A stretch of DNA of 64,000 nucleotides from Acidobacteriota bacterium (lineage in GTDB: Bacteria > Acidobacteriota > Holophagae > Holophagales > Holophagaceae), in NCBI GenBank assembly GCA_016213735.1, contig JACQZU010000014.1, positions 310,001 through 374,000 on the forward strand, written 5' to 3'. The notes below the pieces were generated by a model, which saw only the letters and a program-made list of their open reading frames with translations, was not told the origin of the DNA and ran no database searches. The translations under genes were made by a program, and so were the position numbers. Positions 42,801 through 53,968 of the stretch are shown here, one piece after another (the first letter of the stretch is position 1; each line of letters opens with the position of its first letter).

Positions 42801-44648
42801 TTAGAGCACGGTTTCGCGGACGATCTCCTCGACGGTGGTCACGCCGTCGAGGACCTTCCGGCATCCGGAACGGCGCAGGGTGATCATGCCCTCCCGCATC
42901 CCCTGCTCCCGGAGCTCGATCGCGGAAGCGCCGGTCAGGATCATGTCCTTGAGGGTCTCGGACATCTCCAGGACTTCATAGAGGCCCACGCGGCCCTTGT
43001 AGCCCTTCTTGCTGCAGACTTCGCACCCGGTGCCCTTCTGGACCGTGATGCCCTTCTTGATCTCCTCCTCGGTGAATCCGATCTTCAGGAGGGCCTCGGC
43101 AGGGGGCTGGTGGGCCTCGGGCTTCTTGCAGGCGGTACAGATCCGGCGGACCAGGCGCTGGGCGCAGATGATGTTGACGGAGGTGGCCACCAGGAACGGC
43201 TCCACCCCCATGTTCATCAACCGGTTGATGGTGCTGGGGGCGTCGTTGGTGTGAAGCGTGCTCAGGACCAGGTGGCCGGTGAGGCTCGCCTTGATGGCGA
43301 TCTCGGCGGTTTCGAAGTCCCGGATCTCGCCCACCAGGATGATGTTCGGATCCTGCCGAAGGAAGGAACGCAGGGCGGCGGCGAAATTGAGCCCGATCTG
43401 TTCCTTCATCTGGACCTGGTTGATCCCAGCGAAGTTGAATTCGACCGGGTCCTCGGCGGTCATGATGTTCACGTCCACCTGGTTCAGCTTGGCGATGGAG
43501 CTGTAGAGCGTGTTGGTCTTCCCGGACCCCGTGGGGCCGGTCACCAGCACCATTCCGTAGGGCTTGGAAATCTGGCGGTCCCAGCGCTCCAGGCTTTCCG
43601 GCTCGAAGCCCAGTTTCGTGAGGTCCAGCATGAGCTTGTCGCTGTCCAGGAGCCGGAGGACGATCTTCTCCCCGAACAGGGTGGGCAGGACGGACACGCG
43701 ATAGTCGATGACCTTGTGCTTGCCCCCCATGGCGACCCGGAGCTTGATGCGGCCGTCCTGGGGCAGTCGTTTTTCCGCGATGTTGAGCTTGGCCAGGATC
43801 TTGACGCGGGAGGTGAGGGGGTCCTTCAGCTTGAGGTTGGGCCGCATGACCTCCATGAGGAGGCCGTCCACCCGGAAGCGGATCCGGTAGTGCTTCTCGT
43901 AGGGCTCGATGTGGATGTCGGAGGCTCCCCGTTTGATGGCGTCGATGAGGACCATGTTCACGAGTCGCACCACGGGGGCGTCCTCGGAACCCTTCCGGAG
44001 GGCCGCGAGGTTGATCTGCTCCTCGTCGTCCTCCTGCTCCTCGTCGAGGGTGGCCTCCGCGTCGAATTCGTCCTCGAAGGACTTGAGGTCCAACTGCTCG
44101 GCGGCATCGTCGAAGTTGATCGCCTCGGCCCGGGCCGGGGCAGGGGCAGGTCCGCCGGCCGCGGCGCGGGAGGCGGCCCCACCCTCCTCCCGGAGCTTGA
44201 GGGCGCTGGTGCCGCCGTAGTAGCGTTCGATGGCCCGGATCAGGCCCATCTCCGAGGACACGACGGGATCCACGTTGTAGCCGGTGTGGAATCGGACGTC
44301 ATCCATGGCGAAGATGTCGGTGGGGTCCGACATCGCCAGCGTCAGGACGTTTCCCGACCGCTGGAGGGGGAGCACCTTGTGCTTGTGGGCCAGTTCCGCG
44401 GGGACCAGGGCCACCACGGCCGGATCGATGGGGGGCCACTGGTCCAGGTCCGCCGCCGGAACGCCGTACTGCATGCCCAGGAAACTGACGATGTCCTGGT
44501 CGGAGCAGAAGCCCTGGCGGACCACGATGCTGCCCAGCTTGCCTCCGTCCCGGCGCTGGATTTTCATGGCCTCCTCGAGCTGGGGCTCGGTGATCAGCTG
44601 GGCCTTGACGAGCATTTCGCCGAGCTTGCTGGCCAAAGTTGCCTCCAC
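42801..44648 (-). CDS. pilB: type IV pilus assembly ATPase PilB
   Basis: The 615-residue protein has an N-terminal MshEN domain (LASKLGEMLVKAQLITEPQLEEAMKIQ ... LGMQYGVPAADLDQW), an acidic linker near residue 200 (DEEQEDDEEQ), and the GspE/PilB ATPase with Walker A GPTGSGKTNTLYSS, TAEDPVE, GEIRDFETAEIA and HLVLSTLHTND. A zinc-binding C4 motif (CTACKK ... CEVCSKKGYKG) is present. MshEN domains can bind cyclic di-GMP, and a diguanylate cyclase is encoded 2 kb away. The start is GTG with a weak ribosome-binding site; an ATG 11 codons further in would cut into the domain. Confidence 0.95.
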   Translation of the reverse strand: MEATLASKLGEMLVKAQLITEPQLEEAMKIQRRDGGKLGSIVVRQGFCSDQDIVSFLGMQYGVPAADLDQWPPIDPAVVALVPAELAHKHKVLPLQRSGNVLTLAMSDPTDIFAMDDVRFHTGYNVDPVVSSEMGLIRAIERYYGGTSALKLREEGGAASRAAAGGPAPAPARAEAINFDDAAEQLDLKSFEDEFDAEATLDEEQEDDEEQINLAALRKGSEDAPVVRLVNMVLIDAIKRGASDIHIEPYEKHYRIRFRVDGLLMEVMRPNLKLKDPLTSRVKILAKLNIAEKRLPQDGRIKLRVAMGGKHKVIDYRVSVLPTLFGEKIVLRLLDSDKLMLDLTKLGFEPESLERWDRQISKPYGMVLVTGPTGSGKTNTLYSSIAKLNQVDVNIMTAEDPVEFNFAGINQVQMKEQIGLNFAAALRSFLRQDPNIILVGEIRDFETAEIAIKASLTGHLVLSTLHTNDAPSTINRLMNMGVEPFLVATSVNIICAQRLVRRICTACKKPEAHQPPAEALLKIGFTEEEIKKGITVQKGTGCEVCSKKGYKGRVGLYEVLEMSETLKDMILTGASAIELREQGMREGMITLRRSGCRKVLDGVTTVEEIVRETVL

Positions 44649-44711
44649 GCGGGGGTTGCCCGAAGTGTAACAGGTTCATTCCACGCATATTCAGGGAGGC
44701 TATCCTGGAGC

Positions 44712-46676
44712 ATGTCCCCGGAAAGGATGCCCGCTCAGCGCCTGCTCCAGGCCAAGGAGCTGGTCCGCGACAAGGGGCTCTCGCGCCAGGACCTGGAACT
44801 GCTCGAGGAAATCCTCCACGCGGGGGCGGGGGACCTCACCCCGCTGATCGAGGCGGAGCAGCCCCAGGCCCCCCCCACCGACGAGACCCACCTCCTGGCG
44901 CGGCTCCGGAAGGACTTCGGCCTTTTCCTTGCCTTCCTCAACCACTTCTCCGACCGGAGGCTGGGGGAGACCCGCCCCGCCATGGGCATGGTCCTGCAGC
45001 ACAGCCTGGCCCGCCTGGGGCAGATGGCCGAAGCGGCCCACCAGGACCTCCTCTATGCCCACCAGGAACCCCAATGGGTCCTCCACCTGCTGGACCTCAT
45101 CGCCTCCCTCCGCACCCTTTCGACCTCCGTGGGCACGGAAGGGGGGGCGCAGATCCGCGACCACTGGGCCCTTTTCCTCCAGGAGCACAAGGATTTCTTC
45201 CGGGAGTTCTTCCTCCAGCTGGGGCAGGACGCCGAGTCCAAGGACCTCGCCGCAAGGTTGAACACCCAGATGAAGGCCCTGAACCGGGTGCTCCACTCCG
45301 GGACGGGCCGGCCCCTGGAGGCCATCCGGAAACTGGCGGAGATCCTCGAGGCCGCCCTGCCCGAAGCCACCCGCACCCGAGGGGAGCCGCTCCTTCTCCT
45401 GCACCACGTGATCACCAGCCTTCGCATGAGCCTTCTCCGTCCCCTGGACCGCGGGGTCCACTGGCCGGCGGTGGAGCAGGTGCGGGGCAGCCTCCAGTGG
45501 CTCTGGAACCACCTGGGATGGACCCTGCCCCGGGTGGAGGAGCAGGCCCTCCAGGGGGCCTTTCCCCCCGAAGTCCGGGGGCTTCTCAAGCAGCTCCGCA
45601 AGGAACACCCCGATGCCTTCCGGATCGTGGCCAGGGCCCTGGCCAGCCACTTCGCCCTCCTGAACCTGGTGGAGCACCTGGACCTCGCCGCCCGGACTTC
45701 GGTCCAGGACCGCTACGCCGCCGTTCCTGTCTACTTCGTCGTCGAGACCGAACTGGGGCGCCTGGCGGAGAGGGCCTACAACCCCAAGGTGGCCGAGGCC
45801 CTCCCGCGGGAGAGCGAGGAGGCCCTCCTTCTGGGGGCCTTCCTCCGCCAGGCGGTCCTCTCCCTCCTCCAGGACCAGAACACCATCCGGAGCCTTCTCC
45901 AGCAGACCCTCGCCAACAACGACGCGGACCAGCTCGCCCAGACCCTGGACAACCTCAAGGCCCTCCTGCTCAACCACCAGCGCCAGCTCATGGGGGACCT
46001 GGTGGGCCTGTTCTCCCCGGAACTCCGCAAGCGGCTCTTCCCGGATTCTCCCTCGCTGACGGAGGAGGGTGACCGGCTGCGCCAACGCCTCCACCGTTTG
46101 TGGGAATACCTGGACCCTGCCCTGGGCCAGCTCCAGCTCCACCTCGAACTGCGGGACCTGCCGCGGCTCGCCTTGTCCCTGGCCCTGGCCCACAGCCAGG
46201 TGGTGGCCTTCCGGCGCAGCCCGGAATTCCTGCTCATCCGAAGCCTGGACCGCCAGGAATTCGAGCGCCTCAGCTCCCAGCTGACCCGGGTCCTGGACGC
46301 CCCGCCGGACATCGAGGAGGCCCTGGCGGAAGGGACGGAGCTGGTGGCGGAACTGCTCCGTTTCCTCGAACTGTTCCTCCTGCGGATCAACGCCCGGGTT
46401 CCCCTGATCCGCCACGACCTCACCATCGCCCGGGAATCCGCGCGCATGGCGAGGAACCTGGCCGACCTCCCCCGCGGGGCCCCCGAGCGGGGGCGGATGG
46501 CGCACAAGCTGATCCAGTCCACCAAGCGGCTGGGCGTCCGGGATCCCCAGACCCTGTCCCTGCTGAAGCGCTGGGTCCGTTCGGAGCGGGGAAACCGGGA
46601 GACCAAGGCCACCCTGGAAAGCCTGGAGTCCCACCTCCAGCGCCTCTCCGCCAGGCTGGAGACGTCCATCAGCTGA
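44712..46676 (+). CDS. large helical protein of unknown function
   Basis: The 654-residue protein has no signal peptide, no membrane helix and no motif that I recognise. It reads as almost purely alpha-helical, rich in L, A, E, R and Q, with repeated patterns such as LRLFLELFLLRIN, LLQQTLANNDADQLAQTLDNLKALLLNHQRQL and RLSSQLTRVLD. It is read divergently from pilB across 63 bp and is followed 15 bp later by a diguanylate cyclase gene on the same strand. Position suggests a role in pilus function or its c-di-GMP control, but that is only context. GGAG lies just ahead of the chosen ATG. Confidence 0.72.
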   Translation: MSPERMPAQRLLQAKELVRDKGLSRQDLELLEEILHAGAGDLTPLIEAEQPQAPPTDETHLLARLRKDFGLFLAFLNHFSDRRLGETRPAMGMVLQHSLARLGQMAEAAHQDLLYAHQEPQWVLHLLDLIASLRTLSTSVGTEGGAQIRDHWALFLQEHKDFFREFFLQLGQDAESKDLAARLNTQMKALNRVLHSGTGRPLEAIRKLAEILEAALPEATRTRGEPLLLLHHVITSLRMSLLRPLDRGVHWPAVEQVRGSLQWLWNHLGWTLPRVEEQALQGAFPPEVRGLLKQLRKEHPDAFRIVARALASHFALLNLVEHLDLAARTSVQDRYAAVPVYFVVETELGRLAERAYNPKVAEALPRESEEALLLGAFLRQAVLSLLQDQNTIRSLLQQTLANNDADQLAQTLDNLKALLLNHQRQLMGDLVGLFSPELRKRLFPDSPSLTEEGDRLRQRLHRLWEYLDPALGQLQLHLELRDLPRLALSLALAHSQVVAFRRSPEFLLIRSLDRQEFERLSSQLTRVLDAPPDIEEALAEGTELVAELLRFLELFLLRINARVPLIRHDLTIARESARMARNLADLPRGAPERGRMAHKLIQSTKRLGVRDPQTLSLLKRWVRSERGNRETKATLESLESHLQRLSARLETSIS

Positions 46677-46691
46677 GGCCTTGGAAGCGAC

Positions 46692-47846
46692 ATGACCGAC
46701 ATCTTCTGGATCCAGGCCCACCCCGCGGAAGGTGCCCCCAGGCTGAGGGAGGCCCTGGAGGGGTGGGGCTACCGCCTGGTCCCTGGAACCGGGGACGGGA
46801 CGGTGGTCCTGGTGGCGGACCGTCCGGATCCCCGCCTCCTCCCGCCCCAGGGCTCGGACGTGCTCTGGTGGATCAAGGAAGCCACCCCCGAGGAGGTCAG
46901 CCTGGCCCTCTCCGCCCGGCCGGGGTGGGTCATCCGTCAGAACGCCCCGCCGGAGGCCATCCGGGAGGCCCTCCGGCTCCTCCAGAACCGGGACATGGGA
47001 CACGAGGGCTGGCTGCGCCAGATGCTCCACCTGGCCTCCCTGGACGAACTCCTGCGCCTCGTCCTCGTGCGGGCGGTCCGGATCTCCGGCGCCCAGTCCG
47101 GGGCCATCTGGCTCCGCCAGGAGGATGGTTTCTATCAGCGCCTGGGGGAGGGCTTCCCGGAAGCCCCGATCCCCCTGGAAGAGGCCGCCGGCCTGGTGCG
47201 TCGAGGGGAGGCCTGGTTGCTCTGCGCCACGGAACAGATGGGAATCCTGCGCCTCCGCCATCCCCGGAAGGAGCCCGAAAACGTCCTGGACTGGCTGAAG
47301 GAGGTGGAGTACCTGCTCCTCAACGCCTGGAACCTGGAGCGGAGCCGGGCCCTCTCCTTCAAGGACGATCTCACCGTCGCCCAGAACCGCCGGTGTCTGG
47401 AGACTGAACTTCCCCAGGCGGTCCGCGAGGCGGCCACCCGAGGGGAGACCCTGGCCCTCCTCTTCCTGGACCTGGACAACCTCAAGAGCCTCAACAGCCG
47501 CTTCGGCCACCCTGCGGGCAGCCGCGCCCTGGAGCAGGTGGCCCTGGAGGCCAAGGGCATCATGCGCGCCCAGGACCGCATCTACCGCTACGGAGGTGAC
47601 GAATTCTGCATCCTCGTGCGGGGGACCAGCATTCCTGGCGCGCGGAAGCTGGGGGACCGGCTGATCCAGGTCCTGAACGAACGCCCGCTCAAGCTGGGCG
47701 ATGCCTCCATCCCCATCGGCATCAGCGTCGGCATCGCGACCTTCCCGCAGCACGCGGATGGGGCGGAGCGTCTCATCGAGCGGGCGGACCGGGCGTTGTT
47801 CCAAGCCAAGGCCGCGGGGAAGGGGAGGGTCGTGATCGCGGCGTGA
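46692..47846 (+). CDS. diguanylate cyclase with GAF-like sensor region
   Basis: The 384-residue protein begins with a receiver-like but degenerate fold (about residues 1-95) and has a GAF-like region (about 105-215: LASLDELLRLVLVRAVRISGAQSGAIWL...). It ends in a GGDEF domain with FLDLDNLKSLNSRFGH and YGGDEF. The inhibitory site RxxD lies five residues ahead of GGDEF (RAQD-RIYRY-GGDEF), so product inhibition by cyclic di-GMP is expected. The N-terminal part lacks a phospho-acceptor aspartate in the usual place. It is translated right after the unknown helical protein. Confidence 0.9.
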   Translation: MTDIFWIQAHPAEGAPRLREALEGWGYRLVPGTGDGTVVLVADRPDPRLLPPQGSDVLWWIKEATPEEVSLALSARPGWVIRQNAPPEAIREALRLLQNRDMGHEGWLRQMLHLASLDELLRLVLVRAVRISGAQSGAIWLRQEDGFYQRLGEGFPEAPIPLEEAAGLVRRGEAWLLCATEQMGILRLRHPRKEPENVLDWLKEVEYLLLNAWNLERSRALSFKDDLTVAQNRRCLETELPQAVREAATRGETLALLFLDLDNLKSLNSRFGHPAGSRALEQVALEAKGIMRAQDRIYRYGGDEFCILVRGTSIPGARKLGDRLIQVLNERPLKLGDASIPIGISVGIATFPQHADGAERLIERADRALFQAKAAGKGRVVIAA

Positions 47847-47849
47847 GGG

Positions 47850-47869
47850 GCGGGGGCTTGGACCCCCGC
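47850..47869. terminator. hairpin between convergent genes, possible bidirectional terminator
   Basis: GCGGGGG and CCCCCGC pair around a six-base loop in the 30-bp gap between the cyclase gene and dnaJ. No T-run follows at once on either strand, although the dnaJ end is rich in T on the plus strand. It may end transcription from both sides, but the evidence is weak. Confidence 0.45.
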
Positions 47870-47876
47870 GGACCGA

Positions 47877-49037
47877 TCATTTCTTCTTTTTCTTCTTCTG
47901 CTCGCGGTTTCCGAAGACCTTGGACAGGAATCCTTCATCCTCCCCGGCCCCCTCGGCCGGGGCGAAGGTCTCGGCGAGGCGCCGCACCAGTTCCTCCTGC
48001 TCCCGGTCCAGCTTCCGTGGAATGCTCACCCTGAGGTGGAGGAAGAGGTCCCCACGGCCGTGGCCCTGGACCCGCGGGACTCCCGCGCTGGGCAGCTTCA
48101 CGACATGGTCCGCCGGGGTTCCGGCCCCGATCCGGATGCGATCGGACCCATAGGGGGTTTCCACCTCCAGGTTTCCTCCCAGCACGAGGGTGGGCCAGGG
48201 CACCTCCTGGATCCGGTGCAGATCCGCCCCGTCCCGTTCGTAGGCGGGGTCCTTCTCCACGTCGAACACGATGTGGAGATCCCCGTTTCCCCCACCGTTT
48301 CGGCCGGATTCCCCCTGGCCACGGAGCCGAAGGCGGGTCCCCCGGTCCACCCCGGCGGGAATGCGGAAGTTCACCTTGGCCTGGCGCTGGATGCGGCCCT
48401 CTCCGCGGCAGTCCCGGCAGGGGCTGGGGATGACCTGACCTCGCCCCTCGCAGCGGGGGCAGCTCACGAACATGCGGAGAAAGCCCTGGTTCACGGCCAC
48501 CTGGCCCTGCCCCCTGCACTGGGGGCAGGCCTGGGGACGCGTCCCTGAGGCGCACCCGCTGCCTCCGCAGGTCTCGCACGCGTCGAGGCGGGGGATGCTG
48601 ACTTCCTTGGATTCGACCCCGAGCAGGGACTCCCTGAAACTGATCCGGAGCGTGTACTGAAGGTCGGAACCACGCTCGGCCCCGGCGGGCCCCCTTCGCC
48701 TTCCTCCCCCGAAAAAGTCCCCGAAAATCCCGCCCCCGAAGAACTGACCGAGGATGTCCTCGAAGTCCGCGAACTGGTTCGGATCGAACTGGAACCCCCC
48801 CGGGCCGGCCCCACCCCCGAGGCCCGGGGGGCCGAACTGGTCGTAGCGCTGCCGCTTGTCCCCGTCCGAGAGGATGCCGTAGGCCTCGGCGGCCTCCTTG
48901 AATTTCTCCTCGGCCTCCTTGGTCCCGGGGTTCTGGTCCGGGTGGTACTGCATGGCCAGTTTCCGGTAGGCCTTCTTGATCTCGTCCAGGGAGGCCCCTC
49001 GGCCCACGCCCAGGACCTCGTAATAGTCCCGCTTCAT
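47877..49037 (-). CDS. dnaJ: chaperone DnaJ
   Basis: The 386-residue co-chaperone has a J domain with [10 protein letters not shown], a Gly/Phe region, and four CxxCxGxG zinc motifs ([32 protein letters not shown]). The C-terminal substrate domains follow. The chain ends in six lysines, which is unusual for DnaJ. It stimulates DnaK ATP hydrolysis and delivers substrates. It is the last gene of the hrcA-grpE-dnaK-dnaJ unit, 27 bp after dnaK. Confidence 0.96.
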   Translation of the reverse strand: MKRDYYEVLGVGRGASLDEIKKAYRKLAMQYHPDQNPGTKEAEEKFKEAAEAYGILSDGDKRQRYDQFGPPGLGGGAGPGGFQFDPNQFADFEDILGQFFGGGIFGDFFGGGRRRGPAGAERGSDLQYTLRISFRESLLGVESKEVSIPRLDACETCGGSGCASGTRPQACPQCRGQGQVAVNQGFLRMFVSCPRCEGRGQVIPSPCRDCRGEGRIQRQAKVNFRIPAGVDRGTRLRLRGQGESGRNGGGNGDLHIVFDVEKDPAYERDGADLHRIQEVPWPTLVLGGNLEVETPYGSDRIRIGAGTPADHVVKLPSAGVPRVQGHGRGDLFLHLRVSIPRKLDREQEELVRRLAETFAPAEGAGEDEGFLSKVFGNREQKKKKKK

Positions 49038-49064
49038 CGCTCCAGTGTACCCAGGAAGGTGGCC

Positions 49065-50924
<1,860 letters not shown>

Positions 50925-50970
50925 GGAACGACTCCAGGTGCTGCGAAGGGGCGGGGGTTATCCACTGTAC

Positions 50971-51693
50971 TCACTGGACCGGTTCCGTACCACCCGCCTC
51001 GCCTCCGCATTCCGGGGCGGGCAGGTGGTTGACGAGCACCCGGGCGGGCCGAAGGAGGTTCTCCCGAAGCATGAAGCCCCGCTCGAAGACGTTGGCCACG
51101 GCCTGGTCGGGGAGGTCCGGGGTGTGGACGGTGGTGAGGGCTTCGGCGTGGGTGGCATCGAAGGGGTCCCCGACCCTCACCTCCAGGGGGCGGACGCCCA
51201 CCCTGCGCAGCACGTCGTGGAACTGTTTGTGGATGAGTTCGATCCCCGACCGGAAGGCCTCCACCGTGGGATAGGTGGCGTCCAGGCTGCGCTCGAAGTT
51301 GTCCAGCACCTGAAGGAACTCCAACAGGAGTTTCCTTTCCGCCAGCTCGACCCCCAGCTGGGTGTCGCGGGCCGCCCGGGCCCGGAAATTGGCGAAATCC
51401 GCCGCCAGCCGCCGGTGCTGCTCCACCATTTCGGCCTGGGCGGCCTCCATGATCCGGTTGCGGTCCTGGGCGTTGTCGTAGGCCTTCTGGAGATCCTCGA
51501 CGGAGACCGAGGAGGCCGCAGCTTCTCCTGGGTCTTCGGGTTCCTGCCCCGGACTCGGCGTGATGCTGGCGATCTCGTCGGCCAGGGCCTGGAGGTCGGT
51601 GGTGCTGCTGTCCTCCAGGGTGATGTCGACGAGATCCTCCCCGTCTCCCGGCAGGGCATGAGGGTCGTTGGCTGGCAAGTCGTTTATCGACAT
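50971..51693 (-). CDS. grpE: nucleotide exchange factor GrpE
   Basis: The 240-residue protein has an acidic N-terminal tail (GDGEDLVDITLEDSS...), a long coiled coil (VEDLQKAYDNAQDRNRIMEAAQAEMVEQHRRLAADFANFRARA) and the C-terminal beta domain with PLEVRVGDPFDATHAEAL. It exchanges ADP on DnaK. It starts three bases after the hrcA stop, so the two are likely translated together. Confidence 0.95.
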   Translation of the reverse strand: MSINDLPANDPHALPGDGEDLVDITLEDSSTTDLQALADEIASITPSPGQEPEDPGEAAASSVSVEDLQKAYDNAQDRNRIMEAAQAEMVEQHRRLAADFANFRARAARDTQLGVELAERKLLLEFLQVLDNFERSLDATYPTVEAFRSGIELIHKQFHDVLRRVGVRPLEVRVGDPFDATHAEALTTVHTPDLPDQAVANVFERGFMLRENLLRPARVLVNHLPAPECGGEAGGTEPVQ

Positions 51694-51696
51694 ATC

Positions 51697-52758
51697 TTAT
51701 TGATTGAGTTGGGCCCAGGGATTCCGGCGCGAGAGCTCCCCTGACCACCAGGTGAGGCCGCCGAGGAGGCGTGCGTAGTCCATTCGGAGGGGGCCGACCA
51801 TGGCAAAAGTAATGCAATCTTTTTGCCCGAAAGGAACAGTGGACAAGGCGGTCGCCAAAGGCATGGAAGGGAGGTAGGGGTTTTCGGACCCGAGCAGCAG
51901 CGTGATCTCCCGGGCGGCGGCATCGGCGAAGGCGTTCAGGAGCCGGGCCAGGCGTTCATGTTCCTCGAAGGCAGCCACCAGGCTGCGGAACCGCTGGAGG
52001 TCCTCGAACTCCGGAATCTGGCCGAGACGGCCCAGGCCCGCCACCACCACTGGGGGATCCTCGGCCGAGGCCGGATCCTGCATGCCCTTGGTGAGGGCCC
52101 CGAGTTTCTCGGTCAGTCGGTGGGCCTCCTCGGACTGGTCCTTCAGGGTGTCGTAGAGGCGTTTCCGGAGGTCCCCCAGGGTGCAGCCCGTGAAATGGAG
52201 TGTGGCGAAGTTGCCCAGCTCCGTGAGGGTGGTGGGATCGAAACCCCAGAGGTTGTCCATCACCTGGTGCTCCACGTCCCCCGCCTGGCCGACCCACACC
52301 GCCACCACCCGGTTGCTGCCGAGCGGAACGAATTCGAGCTTGACCAGCCGGCTTCGGCTGAGCCGGCGGGGCAGGGCCACGCACACCCCCTGGAGAACCT
52401 CCGAAAGGACCCGGGCCGCGTGACGGACCCAGGCCTCGAAATCCTGGGAGTGGGGTTCGAGGACCTCGGCGAGCCGGGCGCCCAATTCCGGGCCGGGGGG
52501 ATGGGGCCGAACCCAGCGGTCGACGTACCAGCGGTAGCCGCGTTCCGTGGGGATTCGGCCGGCGGAGGTGTGCGGTTGGGAGAGGAATTCCCCTTCTTCC
52601 AGGTCCACGAGGACATTCCGGATGCTCGCCGAGCTCAGGGCCTCGGGGTAGCGCTTGCTGAGCAGGCGGGAGCCCACGGGCTCGCCCTCGACGAGATAGG
52701 TCTCGATGAGGGTCTTGAGAACCGCCTCGCTGCGCGGGTCCAAGTCGGGGAAGGTCAC
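51697..52758 (-). CDS. hrcA: heat-inducible transcription repressor HrcA
   Basis: The 353-residue protein has the HrcA winged helix (VLKTLIETYLVEGEPVGSRLLSKRYPEALSSASIRNVLVDLEEGEFLSQPHTSAGRIPTERGYRWYVD) and the GAF-like C-terminal body. HrcA represses groE and dnaK operons by binding the CIRCE element. I could not find a CIRCE-like inverted repeat in the gap upstream of this gene. The start codon is GTG. It leads the dnaK operon. Confidence 0.95.
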   Translation of the reverse strand: MTFPDLDPRSEAVLKTLIETYLVEGEPVGSRLLSKRYPEALSSASIRNVLVDLEEGEFLSQPHTSAGRIPTERGYRWYVDRWVRPHPPGPELGARLAEVLEPHSQDFEAWVRHAARVLSEVLQGVCVALPRRLSRSRLVKLEFVPLGSNRVVAVWVGQAGDVEHQVMDNLWGFDPTTLTELGNFATLHFTGCTLGDLRKRLYDTLKDQSEEAHRLTEKLGALTKGMQDPASAEDPPVVVAGLGRLGQIPEFEDLQRFRSLVAAFEEHERLARLLNAFADAAAREITLLLGSENPYLPSMPLATALSTVPFGQKDCITFAMVGPLRMDYARLLGGLTWWSGELSRRNPWAQLNQ

Positions 52759-52834
52759 GAAGATTCCATTTGGGAGGGGCTATTCAGCTCCCAACACTAT
52801 AGCGCGGATCCCCCCGCTCCCCGTCCGGGCCGGT

Positions 52835-53908
52835 TCAGGCCTCCAGCTGCCGGAGCCGCTCGGCCTCGTGGGCGGCCCGCAGGGCGTCCACGATCGGATC
52901 CAGGTCGCCCTCCAGGAAGCGCTCCAGCTGGTGGATGGTGAGGTTCACGCGGTGATCGGTGACCCTGCTCTGGGGGAAGTTGTAGGTCCGGATCTTCTCG
53001 CTGCGGTCGCCGCTCCCGACCTGGGCCTTCCGCAGGGCCGCCGCGGCGGCGTCCGCCTCGCCCTGGGCCCGTTCCAGCAGGCGGCTGCGGAGCACCTTCA
53101 TGGCCTTGTCCAGGTTCTTGAGCTTGCTCCGCTCGTCCTGGCACTGGACCACGATGCCGCTGGGAAAGTGGGTGAGACGGACCGCGGAGTAGGTCGTGTT
53201 GACGCCCTGCCCACCCTTGCCGCCGGAGCAGAACTCATCGACCCGGAGGTCCTTCTCGGAAACCTGGATGTCGATCTCCTCCGCTTCGGGCATCACGGCC
53301 ACGGTGGCTGCGGAGGTGTGGATGCGCCCCTGGGTTTCGGTTCGGGGAACGCGCTGAACGCGATGCACGCCGCTTTCGAAGCGGAAGAAGGAATAGGCTC
53401 CCTCCCCTTCCACCTGGGCGACGACCTCCTTCATTCCGCCTTGTTCCGCCTCGCTGTGGTCGAGGACGGTGACCCGGAAGCCCTTCCGCTCCGCGAAACG
53501 GACATACATCCGGAAGAGCTCTCCGGCGAAGAGGGCCGCCTCCTCGCCACCGGTGCCGGCCCGGACCTCGATGATCACGTTCCGCCCGTCCCTGGGGTCC
53601 CGGGGAATCAACAGGCGCCTGAGCTCGGCCTCCCCCTGAACCAGGGCGGTCCTGAGAGCGGGGAGCTCATCCTCGGCCATCGCCCGGAGCCCCGGGTCCA
53701 GGTCCCGATCGGCCAGGAGGACCTCGGTCTCCTCCAGCTGCCGAAGCCGCCGCTGATGGTCGTGGAAGGCCAGGACCACGGGTTCCAGCTCCGCCCTGAG
53801 CTTGGCCAGTTCCCGGACCCTCCTCGGGTCTCCGACCACGGACGGGTCCTGGAGCTGGGCCTCCACCTCCTGGAATCGTGCCTCGACAGCGGCGAGCTGG
53901 TCATGCAT
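52835..53908 (-). CDS. prfA: peptide chain release factor 1
   Basis: The 357-residue protein ends translation at UAA and UAG. The tripeptide anticodon loop reads PRT in VQRVPRTETQGRIHTSAATVAVMPE, a PxT type that marks RF1. The catalytic GGQ is in GGKGGQGVNTTYSAVRL. The residues around GGQ (K-G-G-Q-G-V-N) differ from the common A-G-G-Q-H-V-N, but N and T that follow are kept. A terminator lies just ahead of the gene, so it does not depend on rpmE transcripts. Confidence 0.96.
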   Translation of the reverse strand: MHDQLAAVEARFQEVEAQLQDPSVVGDPRRVRELAKLRAELEPVVLAFHDHQRRLRQLEETEVLLADRDLDPGLRAMAEDELPALRTALVQGEAELRRLLIPRDPRDGRNVIIEVRAGTGGEEAALFAGELFRMYVRFAERKGFRVTVLDHSEAEQGGMKEVVAQVEGEGAYSFFRFESGVHRVQRVPRTETQGRIHTSAATVAVMPEAEEIDIQVSEKDLRVDEFCSGGKGGQGVNTTYSAVRLTHFPSGIVVQCQDERSKLKNLDKAMKVLRSRLLERAQGEADAAAAALRKAQVGSGDRSEKIRTYNFPQSRVTDHRVNLTIHQLERFLEGDLDPIVDALRAAHEAERLRQLEA

Positions 53909-53920
53909 GGACGGACCGCC

Positions 53921-53953
53921 AAAAAAAGAACGGGCCGAGGCGTCGGCCCGTTC
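53921..53953 (-). terminator. rho-independent terminator after rpmE
   Basis: On the minus strand an 11-bp stem (GAACGGGCCGA with TCGGCCCGTTC, four-base loop) is followed by seven T residues (A-run 53921-53927 on the plus strand). It lies between rpmE and prfA. Confidence 0.93.
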
Positions 53954-53968
53954 CCTGGTGCGGGGGAT

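Noticed and set aside
44700-47804. A 1034-codon open frame on the minus strand opposite the helical protein and the cyclase
   Set aside because: The plus strand is supported by GGDEF motifs, ribosome-binding sites and amphipathic helices; the minus frame is a compositional shadow.
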